Source: Deltaproteobacteria bacterium
Lineage (GTDB): Bacteria > Desulfobacterota > Syntrophia > Syntrophales > Smithellaceae
DNA: 32,779 bases
Assembly: GCA_026388535.1 (NCBI GenBank)
Contig: JAPLJP010000170.1
Span: 1 to 32,779 of the forward strand
Direction of reading: 5' to 3'
The translations under genes and the position numbers were made by a program. The notes below the pieces were generated by a model. It saw only the letters and a program-made list of their open reading frames with translations. It did no database searches and was not told the DNA's origin. Of this stretch, positions 1-7,848 are shown piece after piece. Position 1 is the stretch's first letter; each line of letters starts with the position of its first letter.

Positions 1-119
1 TTATTCGTTTTTGTTCGGCCAAGTTAGAGGAAACCCAACGCCGCGTCGAGATGCTTCTGGGGAAAGAAGATTCCTTGCAAGTAAAGCGTTTTCAGGGTGA
101 AGACATTGACCGAGAATGA
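1..119 (+). CDS. xseB: exodeoxyribonuclease VII small subunit, C-terminal end (partial)
   Basis: Reading frame 3 is open from the window edge to a TGA at 117-119 and encodes a short charged tail with the stretch AKLEETQRRVEMLLGKE. This resembles the C-terminal helix of the small subunit of exonuclease VII, which with XseA degrades single-stranded DNA in the cytoplasm. The 5' part lies outside the window. Its end overlaps the start of ispA by 23 bases, so the two are probably translationally coupled, and xseB-ispA-dxs is a common bacterial gene order. The call rests on about 38 residues plus position, so the family is likely but not proven. Confidence 0.72.
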   Translation, partial: IRFCSAKLEETQRRVEMLLGKEDSLQVKRFQGEDIDRE

Positions 120-1011
120 GAATGCATTCTTAAAAGCTTATTTTCAGGATAGGCAAAAGATTGTGGAAGAAGCACTGCTATATTATCTTCCGAAGGAAGA
201 CAATATTCCGGCTGATATATATAAAGCTGTACATTACAGTGTTTTCAACGGAGGAAAACGGATCCGGCCGATTCTTTGTCTGGCGGCGGCGGAGGCGGTT
301 GGAGGCGATCTGGCGCCGGCCATGCCTATTGCCTGCGCCTTGGAATTAATTCACACTTACTCCCTTATTCACGACGATTTGCCCTCGATGGATGACGATG
401 ATTTCCGGCGCGGCCAGCCTACCTGTCACAAAGTTTTCGGAGAGAATATAGCGATTCTGGCCGGCGACGCGTTATTGACGGAGGCGTTTGTTCTTTTATC
501 CCGTGCGGAAAAAGTGAGGCTTTCTGCCGAAAGACGTCTGGCGGTAGTACAGGAAATAGCCAATGCTGCCGGAATTTGCGGCATGGTCGGCGGTCAGGCT
601 CTTGACGTGCTTTCGGAAAAATCCGAACCAAATGAAAACACCCTCCGTGAAATTCATCGTCGCAAAACGGGGGCGATAATTGTTGCCGCGGTGAAATCAG
701 GCGCTATTATTTTTAATGCCGGCAAAGATAAAATTCAAGCGTTGGCTGAATATGGAATAAATGTGGGTCTGGCTTTTCAGATAGCGGATGATATCCTGAA
801 TGTCGAAGGGGACCGTGAGTTAATGGGCAAGGAAACAGGCAGTGACGCTGCCCGCAACAAACTTACCTATCCATCCTTGCTGGGCATGGGAAAGGCGAAA
901 GAAAAATTAGCAAAGTATATAGACGCTGCAGTAGCGAGTCTTTCCGGTTTTGATGAACGTGCCATGCCGCTGATTGTCATTGCTCGCTATATAATGGAAA
1001 GAAAATCATAA
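97..1011 (+). CDS. ispA: polyprenyl (farnesyl/geranylgeranyl) diphosphate synthase
   Basis: Cytoplasmic trans-prenyltransferase that condenses isopentenyl diphosphate with allylic diphosphates to give C15 or C20 chains. The 304 residues contain both aspartate-rich motifs: the first at about residues 93-100 (HDDLPSMDD) and the second at about 231-232 (DDILNVEGD). The GGKRIRP substrate-binding stretch is near residue 52. Length is normal for the family. The start is a GTG at 97 inside the end of xseB. It is followed 28 bases later by dxs in the same direction, so substrate supply and chain elongation are made together. Chain length of the product cannot be read with certainty; an IspA-type short-chain enzyme is the best fit. 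Confidence 0.93.
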   Translation: MKTLTENENAFLKAYFQDRQKIVEEALLYYLPKEDNIPADIYKAVHYSVFNGGKRIRPILCLAAAEAVGGDLAPAMPIACALELIHTYSLIHDDLPSMDDDDFRRGQPTCHKVFGENIAILAGDALLTEAFVLLSRAEKVRLSAERRLAVVQEIANAAGICGMVGGQALDVLSEKSEPNENTLREIHRRKTGAIIVAAVKSGAIIFNAGKDKIQALAEYGINVGLAFQIADDILNVEGDRELMGKETGSDAARNKLTYPSLLGMGKAKEKLAKYIDAAVASLSGFDERAMPLIVIARYIMERKS

Positions 1012-1039
1012 AATATTTTAAAAATGGAAAGGCGTTATT

Positions 1040-2953
1040 TTGGTAAAAAAACAGGAAACAGTTAATTACAGTGTTATGAAGGATGTGGACCTCCCCGCGG
1101 ACATCCGCAAACTTAATATTGCGCAACTAAATACTCTGGCGAGGGAAATAAGAGAGTTGATTATTAATACAGTCGCGTCTTGCGGCGGCCATCTGGCTTC
1201 ATCTTTGGGAACAGTTGAGTTAACTTTGGCTCTCCACTATGTCTTTAATACGCCGCAGGATAAGATTATCTGGGATGTCGGCCATCAGGCTTACGCGCAT
1301 AAAATTATTACCGGACGCAAGGATAAATTCGCTACTTTGCGCAGACAAAACGGCATCAGCGGATTTCCCCGAAGAGAAGAAAGTCCTTATGACGCTTTTA
1401 ATGTCGGGCACAGCGGAACTTCCATATCGGCTGCCGCGGGATTTACCGAAGCCGGGTGTTTAAAAGGCGACAGCAATAAAGTAATCGCTGTTATCGGCGA
1501 CGGCTCCATGACCACGGGAATGGCCTTTGAGGGATTGAACTGGACTGGGGATCGCAAAAAAAACATGATTATCATTTTAAATGATAACGAAATGTCCATT
1601 TCTTCGAACGTGGGTGCGCTGTCTTCCTATCTGAATCGTGTAATGACGGGTCGTACGATAAACACTTTAAAAGCCGATATTAAAAATTTTCTTAAAAGCA
1701 TTCCCGGTGTTGGCGAGTACATGATCAGGTTTTCTCATCAGGTAGAAGAAATTCTAAAAACCCTGATGGTTCCCGGAGCGCTTTTTGAAGAAATGGGTTT
1801 TACTTATGTAGGGCCGCTGGAAGGACACCGATTGAATCACCTTATTAAGAATTTTGAAAACATCAGGGAATTCCCCGGTCCTGTGCTGGCGCATGTTATC
1901 ACAAAAAAAGGGAAAGGATATAGTTTCGCGGAAAATAAACCATTGAATTATCACGGCGTGGGTCCTTTCAATGTGGAAACAGGACAATCTCTTCCTTCAT
2001 CTTCTGATATTCCAACATATACCGAAATATTCGGTCAGACTATTGTTAATTTGGCGCGGTCTGATTCCCGTATTGTTGCTATTACCGCCGCGATGTGTGA
2101 TGGCACCGGACTGGATCAGTTCTGTCAGGAATTTCCTAAACGCTTTTATGACGTGGGCATAGCGGAACAGCATGCGGTGACCTATGCCGCAGGCTTGGCC
2201 GCACAAGGTTTTATTCCTGTAGTCGCCATATATTCAACTTTTCTGCAAAGAGCCTATGATCAAATTGTATATGATGCTTGTCTGCAAAAACTGCCGGTTG
2301 TTTTCGCTATCGACCGCGGCGGGCTTGTTGGTGAGGATGGCGCTACACATCAGGGCCTCCTTGATTATTCTTATTTGCGTTCTATTCCTAATATTATTGT
2401 CATGGCGCCCAAGGATGAAAATGAACTGCAGCACATGATTAAGACTGCCGTTGATTGCGGCCGTCCGGTTTCGTTGCGTTATCCGAGGGGTAAAGGAGTA
2501 GGCGCACGTTTGGATGATGAAATAAAAAAATTGGAGATAGGCAAAGGCGAAATACTGCAGGATGGATCCGATCTGGCCCTCATCGCCATCGGTTCGGTGG
2601 TAACTCCGGCTCTTGCCGCGGCAAAGCGTCTTTCTGAAGAAGGATTTAATGTCAAAGTTATTAATGCCCGTTTTGTTAAACCTCTTGACGAAGAACTGAT
2701 TCTGAATACGGCGGCAACAATTAGAAAAATTATTACAGTTGAAGAAAACATGCTTCAAGGTGGTTTCGGTAGCGCTGTTCTGGAATTATTGGCTGAAAAG
2801 AATATAACCGGTGTTCAGGTAAAGCGGTTGGGTATTCCTGATGAATTTGTCAGTCATGCCACTCAGGCGCAGCAACGCCATAAGTACGGCATTGATGAAG
2901 AAGGTATTATTCTGGCAATAAGAGAAATGCTGTCAAACAAATCCGATAAATAA
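1040..2953 (+). CDS. dxs: 1-deoxy-D-xylulose-5-phosphate synthase
   Basis: Thiamine-diphosphate enzyme joining pyruvate and glyceraldehyde 3-phosphate, the first step of the non-mevalonate isoprenoid pathway. The 637 residues match the usual length. The TPP-binding motif begins at about residue 153 (GDGSMTTGMAFEGLN) and continues to the asparagine-rich end NDNEMSIS; the central part carries DVGIAEQHAVTYAAG and DRGGLVGEDG, and the C-terminal transketolase domain follows. The start is a TTG at 1040 with GGAAAGG about 8 bases upstream. In many bacteria tlyA follows directly; here a minus-strand insert comes next. Same strand as ispA and probably the same transcript. Confidence 0.96.
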   Translation: MVKKQETVNYSVMKDVDLPADIRKLNIAQLNTLAREIRELIINTVASCGGHLASSLGTVELTLALHYVFNTPQDKIIWDVGHQAYAHKIITGRKDKFATLRRQNGISGFPRREESPYDAFNVGHSGTSISAAAGFTEAGCLKGDSNKVIAVIGDGSMTTGMAFEGLNWTGDRKKNMIIILNDNEMSISSNVGALSSYLNRVMTGRTINTLKADIKNFLKSIPGVGEYMIRFSHQVEEILKTLMVPGALFEEMGFTYVGPLEGHRLNHLIKNFENIREFPGPVLAHVITKKGKGYSFAENKPLNYHGVGPFNVETGQSLPSSSDIPTYTEIFGQTIVNLARSDSRIVAITAAMCDGTGLDQFCQEFPKRFYDVGIAEQHAVTYAAGLAAQGFIPVVAIYSTFLQRAYDQIVYDACLQKLPVVFAIDRGGLVGEDGATHQGLLDYSYLRSIPNIIVMAPKDENELQHMIKTAVDCGRPVSLRYPRGKGVGARLDDEIKKLEIGKGEILQDGSDLALIAIGSVVTPALAAAKRLSEEGFNVKVINARFVKPLDEELILNTAATIRKIITVEENMLQGGFGSAVLELLAEKNITGVQVKRLGIPDEFVSHATQAQQRHKYGIDEEGIILAIREMLSNKSDK

Positions 2954-3022
2954 TAATTTTTGTACCAGCGTCCCCCAATTATTCCCCCTTTATATTATAT
3001 ATACAGTGCGGCTAAACTCGGT

Positions 3023-4114
3023 TTAGAGAAAATTCTCGTGCGGGACAGGTTTCTTGAGGCTTTCCAAACATCGATTGATGTTGCTGGCCCGGCATTCCAA
3101 ATAGCATTTTTTCATATCAAGGTTTTTTATGATCTTCTGCCTCCTCGACATGATGGTAGCAATGGGCTCATTGATGGCGTTACCAAAGCACAGCTGTTTA
3201 TTGCGGGTTTCAATCTGATGGCAGCAGACATAGTAGTCGCCATGCACATCGATTGCGGCGATCATCATGTAGGCGTGGCAGAAAGAAAAGCCATGGAGAC
3301 GCTTCTTCAAAAAGGGGTTGATAATGTCCCATTTGTTGCTGCGAATGATTTTGAAACAGGGGTGTTCCAGCGGTGAGCTGCGCTCAAGTTGATCCATTAT
3401 GCGGATGTACTGGGCCTTGCTGTATTTCATCCTCTCACCAGGCATGGTTTCCACCGGACGGATCTGGATATAGTCCACGCCCAGACGTGAGGCCAGATTG
3501 ATTTCATCCAATACGTCCTGAAGGTTGTGTTTGTTGATTACCGACTGGAGCCCGATAGTGGTTGTGGATCCCAGCTGCGTTTTAATTTCTACCAGACGGC
3601 GGATGTTCTTGATGACCTCTGAGAAGCCGGCGGTGCCCCTGATTTGCCGGTAAACGTCTGGAGTAGAAGCATCCAGCGAGATGCGGCACCAGGTGCAATG
3701 GCGAAGAATGCTTTTAAAGAGTTGATCGTTGCCCTGCAGCAGATTGGTGATCAGGCCTGAATCCATTTGATGCTTGGCAATCATCCTTATTGCCCTGGCG
3801 CAGCCGGGATGCAAAGTGGGTTCGCCGCCACCACTTAAAATAATCGCTTTGGTTCCGGCTCTGGAAAGTTTGCCAAGAATAATGTCAAAATCTTTTAGTG
3901 TCATGGAGGATAGTGATTTTGGGTATTGACAATAATAACAGGAGTTATTGCAACGTTCGGTGAGATGAATTTCTACTGTAACCGGGGGGACAAGCGTGCC
4001 TTGCTTCCATCTGTTTATAATTTCAGGGTGATGGAAAATCTTGTCGGTGCTTATATAAATGCTGCCTGCTTTTATGGATGAACCCGGGGCCGGGAGTCTA
4101 ATTGGATTCGTCAT
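3023..4114 (-). CDS. radical SAM protein with SPASM-like C-terminal cysteine cluster
   Basis: 363 residues. The N-terminal half has the radical SAM cluster motif CNNSCYYC (Cys55, Cys59, Cys62), which binds a [4Fe-4S] cluster and S-adenosylmethionine, then a GGGEPTLHP stretch typical of the AdoMet barrel. The last third is cysteine-rich (FCHAYMMIAAID, YYVCCHQ, KKCYLECR, NRCLESL), as in SPASM/Twitch proteins that carry extra Fe-S clusters. Such enzymes modify peptides, sugars or other small molecules; the substrate here is unknown. Its ATG overlaps the stop of the DUF5672 gene upstream by 4 bases (ATGA), so the two are translationally coupled. It is antisense to, and sits between, dxs and tlyA. 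Confidence 0.82.
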   Translation of the reverse strand: MTNPIRLPAPGSSIKAGSIYISTDKIFHHPEIINRWKQGTLVPPVTVEIHLTERCNNSCYYCQYPKSLSSMTLKDFDIILGKLSRAGTKAIILSGGGEPTLHPGCARAIRMIAKHQMDSGLITNLLQGNDQLFKSILRHCTWCRISLDASTPDVYRQIRGTAGFSEVIKNIRRLVEIKTQLGSTTTIGLQSVINKHNLQDVLDEINLASRLGVDYIQIRPVETMPGERMKYSKAQYIRIMDQLERSSPLEHPCFKIIRSNKWDIINPFLKKRLHGFSFCHAYMMIAAIDVHGDYYVCCHQIETRNKQLCFGNAINEPIATIMSRRQKIIKNLDMKKCYLECRASNINRCLESLKKPVPHENFL

Positions 4115-4932
4115 TTTTCACCTTTCACCTGATATCCGAGTTGTTTGAGAAAGGGCAGCCAGAAATCCGGTCCATGCTTCTCCCAGGCATGACAGGCAAA
4201 GGGCAGCTGCCGGTGGTTGCGCTTGAAACAGTAGGCCGGATTGCATTCGAAGGAAAAGCTGGCTGCCACCTTGAAGGTAGGAACGCGGAATTGTTTGTAG
4301 AAGGTTGGTACCAGGATAGACCAGAAAAAATCTTCATTGGTGGCTGTTTTGTAACCTTGCTGCCATAACTTTTCCGCCCAGATACGGAAGCGTGTCACTT
4401 CTTCCCGATGGTCGGTTAACACTCTGATAAAAGTCTGCACTTTGCGAAGCGAAAAACCGCCATTGCCCACCTGATAATCCCTGCCGAAGATGGAGCGAAG
4501 CCGCAGGAATTTCTGGGAACGATGCCAGGGAGACATAAAGTCCCTGGCGTAAGGATGTTCACGGGCAAGATTAAACACCCAGGGAGCTCCGATAAAATCG
4601 TAGGGCTGCTGACACCAGAAAGCCAGCTGATCTGAAAAGACAATGGAATCCAACTGGGCCACCAGGATGTGTGAATAGTTGTTAAAGGTTTCATAGAATT
4701 CCAGTGAACAAAAAAGGCGGTCGTAGTTGAGGATGCTTTGGAAGTGGATGGCGGGAAAGTAGATGGTCTGCCCTCCGGAAGCTTTAACAAAAGCCGGATC
4801 AATGCCCGCAGGCAGGGCAAAAAGCAGGGGATAAGATTTCAGAGTTTTTACTATTTGGGAAAGGGCAAAGGCTTCATTGACTGTTAGGGTGCTTTTATGA
4901 AAAGGAACTACCACCGCCACCTTTTCCAGCAT
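4111..4932 (-). CDS. DUF5672-type protein, probable glycosyltransferase-like
   Basis: 273 residues. Features typical of the DUF5672 family as I know it are the N-terminal VAVVVPFHK strand, LVAQLDSIVF (a possible metal-binding DxD-like site is not clear), YDFIGAPW near residue 120, and GNGGFSLRK near residue 155, followed by NEDFFW. These patterns recall a GT-A fold, and the family usually occurs near glycan genes, but no reaction is established. No signal peptide or membrane segment is visible. The gene starts 2 bases after the stop of a truncated glycosyltransferase, whose tail supplies its ribosome binding site (AAGAGG), and it overlaps the radical SAM gene by 4 bases. Confidence 0.7.
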   Translation of the reverse strand: MLEKVAVVVPFHKSTLTVNEAFALSQIVKTLKSYPLLFALPAGIDPAFVKASGGQTIYFPAIHFQSILNYDRLFCSLEFYETFNNYSHILVAQLDSIVFSDQLAFWCQQPYDFIGAPWVFNLAREHPYARDFMSPWHRSQKFLRLRSIFGRDYQVGNGGFSLRKVQTFIRVLTDHREEVTRFRIWAEKLWQQGYKTATNEDFFWSILVPTFYKQFRVPTFKVAASFSFECNPAYCFKRNHRQLPFACHAWEKHGPDFWLPFLKQLGYQVKGEK

Positions 4933-4934
4933 AA

Positions 4935-5135
4935 TTACCTCTTGAGGAGTGCAAAGAGCGCTGCTTCCAGATTAGTTTTTGCTTTGAGGAGATTCCAGTT
5001 TTCTTCTACATGCCTTCTCGCCCTCTGGCCGAACTGGTGGGTGTAGCTCTTGTCTTTGAGCGGACTGCAGGGGAGCCTGCCAAGGAGTTCAGGGTTGTCG
5101 TCAGGGGCCAAAAGACCGTTCACACCTTCCTCAAT
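4935..5135 (-). pseudogene. glycosyltransferase family 4, C-terminal remnant
   Basis: The stretch EEGVNGLLAPDDNPELLG followed by FGQRARRHVEENWNLLKAK is the end of a GT4-type (GT-B fold) sugar transferase, where a glutamate near the start contacts the nucleotide sugar. A complete enzyme has 350-400 residues; here only about 66 are recognisable and the sequence upstream of 5135 has no glycosyltransferase similarity in any minus frame I read. An ATG at 5162 would give a 76-residue product in frame, starting almost exactly where the upstream promoter should initiate. I treat it as a truncated gene whose 3' end survives because the next two genes depend on it for translation. Confidence 0.62.
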
Positions 5136-5168
5136 TTTTTTGATAAGAAACTGCTTTTGCATGGTTGA

Positions 5169-5197
5169 ACTATAGGAAGGCTGGTCCTGTATGTCAA
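5169..5197 (-). promoter_or_regulatory. sigma-70-type promoter for the glycan/radical SAM insert
   Basis: On the minus strand TTGACA (5192-5197) and TATAGT (5169-5174) are separated by 17 bases, close to the housekeeping consensus. Predicted initiation is near 5162. A dyad GTCAAG-5 bases-CTTGAC (5193-5209) overlaps the -35 box and could be an operator. It would transcribe the glycosyltransferase remnant, the DUF5672 gene and the radical SAM gene. Confidence 0.6.
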
Positions 5198-5272
5198 GGT
5201 AATCTTGACCACAAAATATGCAGTGCGACACGAATAACAGCACTGATTGTCGAAGGGGAAATTCTAGGAAGT

Positions 5273-5300
5273 TTGATTCAATCTTGTTTTACCTTACAAT
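5273..5300 (+). promoter_or_regulatory. candidate promoter of tlyA
   Basis: TTGATT (5273-5278) and TACAAT (5295-5300) are separated by 16 bases. Initiation would fall near 5307, just ahead of the chosen tlyA start at 5332. It would give tlyA and the genes after it a promoter of their own now that the insert cuts them off from dxs. Confidence 0.45.
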
Positions 5301-5331
5301 ATCTGGTAGTTCACAATACAGGAATGGGCGA

Positions 5332-6078
5332 ATGAAAGAAACTCAAAAAATTCGTTTGGATAAATTGCTGATTGACCGCGGAATCGCGCCCACGCTGGAA
5401 AAAGCCCGCGCGCTGATTCTGGCCCGGGCGGTCAAAATCAACGAAACATTTGTGGATAAAGCCGGCACCCCTGTTCCTGTTGACGCTGAAATACATATAA
5501 AGGGTGAAGACAATCCTTACGTGAGCCGCGGGGGATTAAAACTGTCCGGGGCCTTAAAAGAATTTCAACTGGATGTGGAGAATATTGTCGCTTTTGATGT
5601 CGGGGCTTCCACCGGAGGTTTTACGGATTGCCTTTTACAGGCGGGCGCCCGCAAAGTTTACGCTCTCGATGTCGGCTATGGCCAGTTGGCGTGGAAATTG
5701 CGCGAAGATAAGCGTGTTGTTGTGATCGAGCGCACGAATGTTCGTTATTATGACGGCGCTGATCTGGATGAACAAATTGATTTAGCCGTCATCGACGCTT
5801 CTTTTATTTCTTTGAAAATTGTTATTCCCGCGGTTGTAAAATTTCTGGGAGATGGGGCGCGAATTCTGGCGCTGATTAAGCCGCAGTTTGAAGCCCGGCG
5901 GGACGAAGTAGGCGAGGGAGGCGTGGTCAGGGACGCCGCTGTTCATGAGCAAGTGGTGCGGGATATCAGCGGATTCTGCGAGTCACTGCAATTGGAAGTG
6001 GAAGGAACCTGCGCATCGCCTATTTTAGGCCCGGCGGGTAACAGAGAATTTTTTATTTTGGCGCGAAAGAAAGAGTAA
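5332..6078 (+). CDS. tlyA: TlyA-family rRNA (cytidine-2'-O)-methyltransferase
   Basis: 248 residues from the ATG at 5332. The N-terminus (RLDKLLIDRGIAPTLEKAR) is an S4 RNA-binding domain, and the rest is an FtsJ/RrmJ-like methyltransferase with the SAM-binding motif FDVGASTGGFTDCLL near residue 85 and ALIKPQFE near residue 185. Family members methylate 16S and/or 23S rRNA cytidines; some were first described as haemolysins. The frame is open further upstream to 5218, but that extension has no S4 similarity and would run across the likely promoter, so I use 5332, which has AGGA 6-9 bases upstream. It ends 1 base before ispH. Confidence 0.9.
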   Translation: MKETQKIRLDKLLIDRGIAPTLEKARALILARAVKINETFVDKAGTPVPVDAEIHIKGEDNPYVSRGGLKLSGALKEFQLDVENIVAFDVGASTGGFTDCLLQAGARKVYALDVGYGQLAWKLREDKRVVVIERTNVRYYDGADLDEQIDLAVIDASFISLKIVIPAVVKFLGDGARILALIKPQFEARRDEVGEGGVVRDAAVHEQVVRDISGFCESLQLEVEGTCASPILGPAGNREFFILARKKE

Positions 6079-6079
6079 A

Positions 6080-7807
6080 ATGGAAATTAAACTTGCCGAG
6101 ACCGCTGGATTTTGCATGGGCGTGCGCAGAGCCGTGGATATTGTGCTGGAAATAGCCCAGCATGAAACCAGCCGCCGGATTTATACTTACGGTCCATTGA
6201 TTCATAATCCGCAAACAATTGAATTGCTCAAGAGCCGCGGCGTCAAACCGATCGAAAATATCGAGGAAATAAAAGACAAAGAGAACGCTATCCTGATTAT
6301 TCGCGCTCACGGAATCGCTCCGGCCGAAAGAAAAAAAATCAAGGAAAGCGGAATTAAAATTGTTGATGCCACCTGCCCAAAAGTTGGTTACGTGCAATCC
6401 ATCATCAAGAAACATGCGGCTCTTGATTATACAGTGGTGATCGTGGGCGATAAAGAACATCCGGAAGTTGACGGCCTTTTGGGTTACACCGGCGGCCGGA
6501 GCATTATTCTGGCCACGTTGGATGATGTGGATAAATTATCTTCCATTGATAAAGTTTGTGTTGTTGCTCAAACAACGCAAGATTCTGATAATTACGGCAA
6601 GATTGTTGAAAAAATAAAAGAAATCTGCCCTCAGGCAATTGTCTTTAATACTATTTGTTCTTCAACGGAACAAAGGCAGGCGGAAGTTATAGCAATGGCA
6701 GGCGAGATGGATGCGATGTTCATCGTCGGCGGGAAAAACAGCGCCAATACAAGAAGACTGGCTGACCTTGCTCAAAAACAACAATCTTCCACTTTTCACA
6801 TCGAAACAACAGCTGATATGGAAAATATTAATTTCGGTCCCTACAATCGCATTGGAGTTTCGGCGGGCGCTTCCACTCCGAACTGGATCATCGATAGAGT
6901 GATGGATAAACTTATGGAAGGTCAAAGCCGTAAGCTGAAAATGATGGGCAAATTGCTCAATCTTTGGATACTGGCAATTAAAACTGATATCTATTCAGCT
7001 CTTGGTGCCGGCTGTCTTTGTCTGGTTTGTATGCTGTTGCAGGGAATACCCGTGAGTCTGTCCTTCATAATGATTGCCTCTTTTTTTGTATACGCGATGC
7101 ATGTTTTAAACCGGCTGCTTGGCCGCAAACCGGTCGGTCTTGTCGGTTCCTTCCGGGAAGAGAGTTACCGCCGGTATGGGAAATTATATTGTTACACAGC
7201 TTTGCTTTCTATCGCGGTTGCTCTTGTGCTGGCTTTTAATAAAGCGTTTTTTCTTTTTCTTTTTTTATTTATGATTTCGCTTGCCGGTGTAATTTATAAT
7301 ATAAAAATTCTGCCTAAAAAATGGCACTTCCAGAGTTTTAAAGATTTACCCGGTTCGAAGAATATATTTATGTCCGCCGCGTGGGGAATGGTAACGGCAA
7401 TTTTACCTGCTTTAAACAAAGAATATTACTATCAAGCCGGTTTAATTATCGCTTTCAGTTTTACCTTTGGACTCGTTTTTATCCGTTCGGCAATGTCGGA
7501 TATTCTGGAAATTCAAAGTGATAAATTAATAGGACAAGAAACGATTCCCGTGTTTTTCGGCAAAAAAAGAACGATAACAGTTCTCGAAATTATTTCATTG
7601 ATATTATTAGCTCTTCTTCTTTTTTCTTATCCGGCAGGTTGGGCTTCGTCTTTGAGTTTTTTTCTGCTTGTCTGTGTATTATATCTATGGATTTGTTTTC
7701 AGTTTTGTGATAAAAAACCTGGGCTTTCCGGGGCTGTTAAGGAAGGCCTTCTGGAAACCAGCTATATTATAGCTGGTTTTTGTGTTTTCATGTGGCGTAT
7801 TTTCTGA
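6080..7807 (+). CDS. ispH: 4-hydroxy-3-methylbut-2-enyl diphosphate reductase fused to a UbiA-like prenyltransferase domain
   Basis: 575 residues against about 280-310 for ordinary IspH. Residues 1 to about 280 are a complete IspH, the last enzyme of the non-mevalonate pathway, with the three cysteines that hold the [4Fe-4S] cluster at Cys12 (GFCMGV), Cys99 (TCPKV) and Cys193 (NTICSST). From about 290 onward there are seven to nine hydrophobic segments resembling the UbiA superfamily. Its second aspartate motif is present near 474-481 (SDILEIQSDKLIGQETIP). At the place of the first motif there is HVLNRLLGRK (about 341-350), without the usual aspartates, so catalysis is uncertain. No stop or frameshift separates the halves. 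Nfu and ferredoxin genes lie downstream. A terminator-like hairpin lies within the last codons. Confidence 0.9.
   Translation: MEIKLAETAGFCMGVRRAVDIVLEIAQHETSRRIYTYGPLIHNPQTIELLKSRGVKPIENIEEIKDKENAILIIRAHGIAPAERKKIKESGIKIVDATCPKVGYVQSIIKKHAALDYTVVIVGDKEHPEVDGLLGYTGGRSIILATLDDVDKLSSIDKVCVVAQTTQDSDNYGKIVEKIKEICPQAIVFNTICSSTEQRQAEVIAMAGEMDAMFIVGGKNSANTRRLADLAQKQQSSTFHIETTADMENINFGPYNRIGVSAGASTPNWIIDRVMDKLMEGQSRKLKMMGKLLNLWILAIKTDIYSALGAGCLCLVCMLLQGIPVSLSFIMIASFFVYAMHVLNRLLGRKPVGLVGSFREESYRRYGKLYCYTALLSIAVALVLAFNKAFFLFLFLFMISLAGVIYNIKILPKKWHFQSFKDLPGSKNIFMSAAWGMVTAILPALNKEYYYQAGLIIAFSFTFGLVFIRSAMSDILEIQSDKLIGQETIPVFFGKKRTITVLEIISLILLALLLFSYPAGWASSLSFFLLVCVLYLWICFQFCDKKPGLSGAVKEGLLETSYIIAGFCVFMWRIF
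7756..7782 (+). terminator. terminator-like hairpin inside the 3' end of ispH
   Basis: AACCAGCTA (7756-7764), a 5-base loop and TAGCTGGTT (7770-7778) form a perfect 9-bp stem followed by a T run (5 T's at 7777-7781, then GTGTTTT). It lies 25 bases before the ispH stop codon, so translating ribosomes would cover it. It may attenuate transcription into the lipoprotein gene when translation is weak. Confidence 0.5.
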
Positions 7808-7848
7808 TATGGAATTATTTCCCGGGGAAGAAGGGGGGTTTTAAAATT

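Noticed and set aside
2960-3376. 138-residue plus-strand frame after dxs
   Set aside because: Lies mostly over the radical SAM gene on the other strand, whose cysteine motifs are clear; no ribosome site or family match.
5218-5331. Upstream extension of the tlyA frame
   Set aside because: No S4-domain similarity, it covers the likely promoter at 5273-5300, and the ATG at 5332 starts exactly at the usual TlyA N-terminus.
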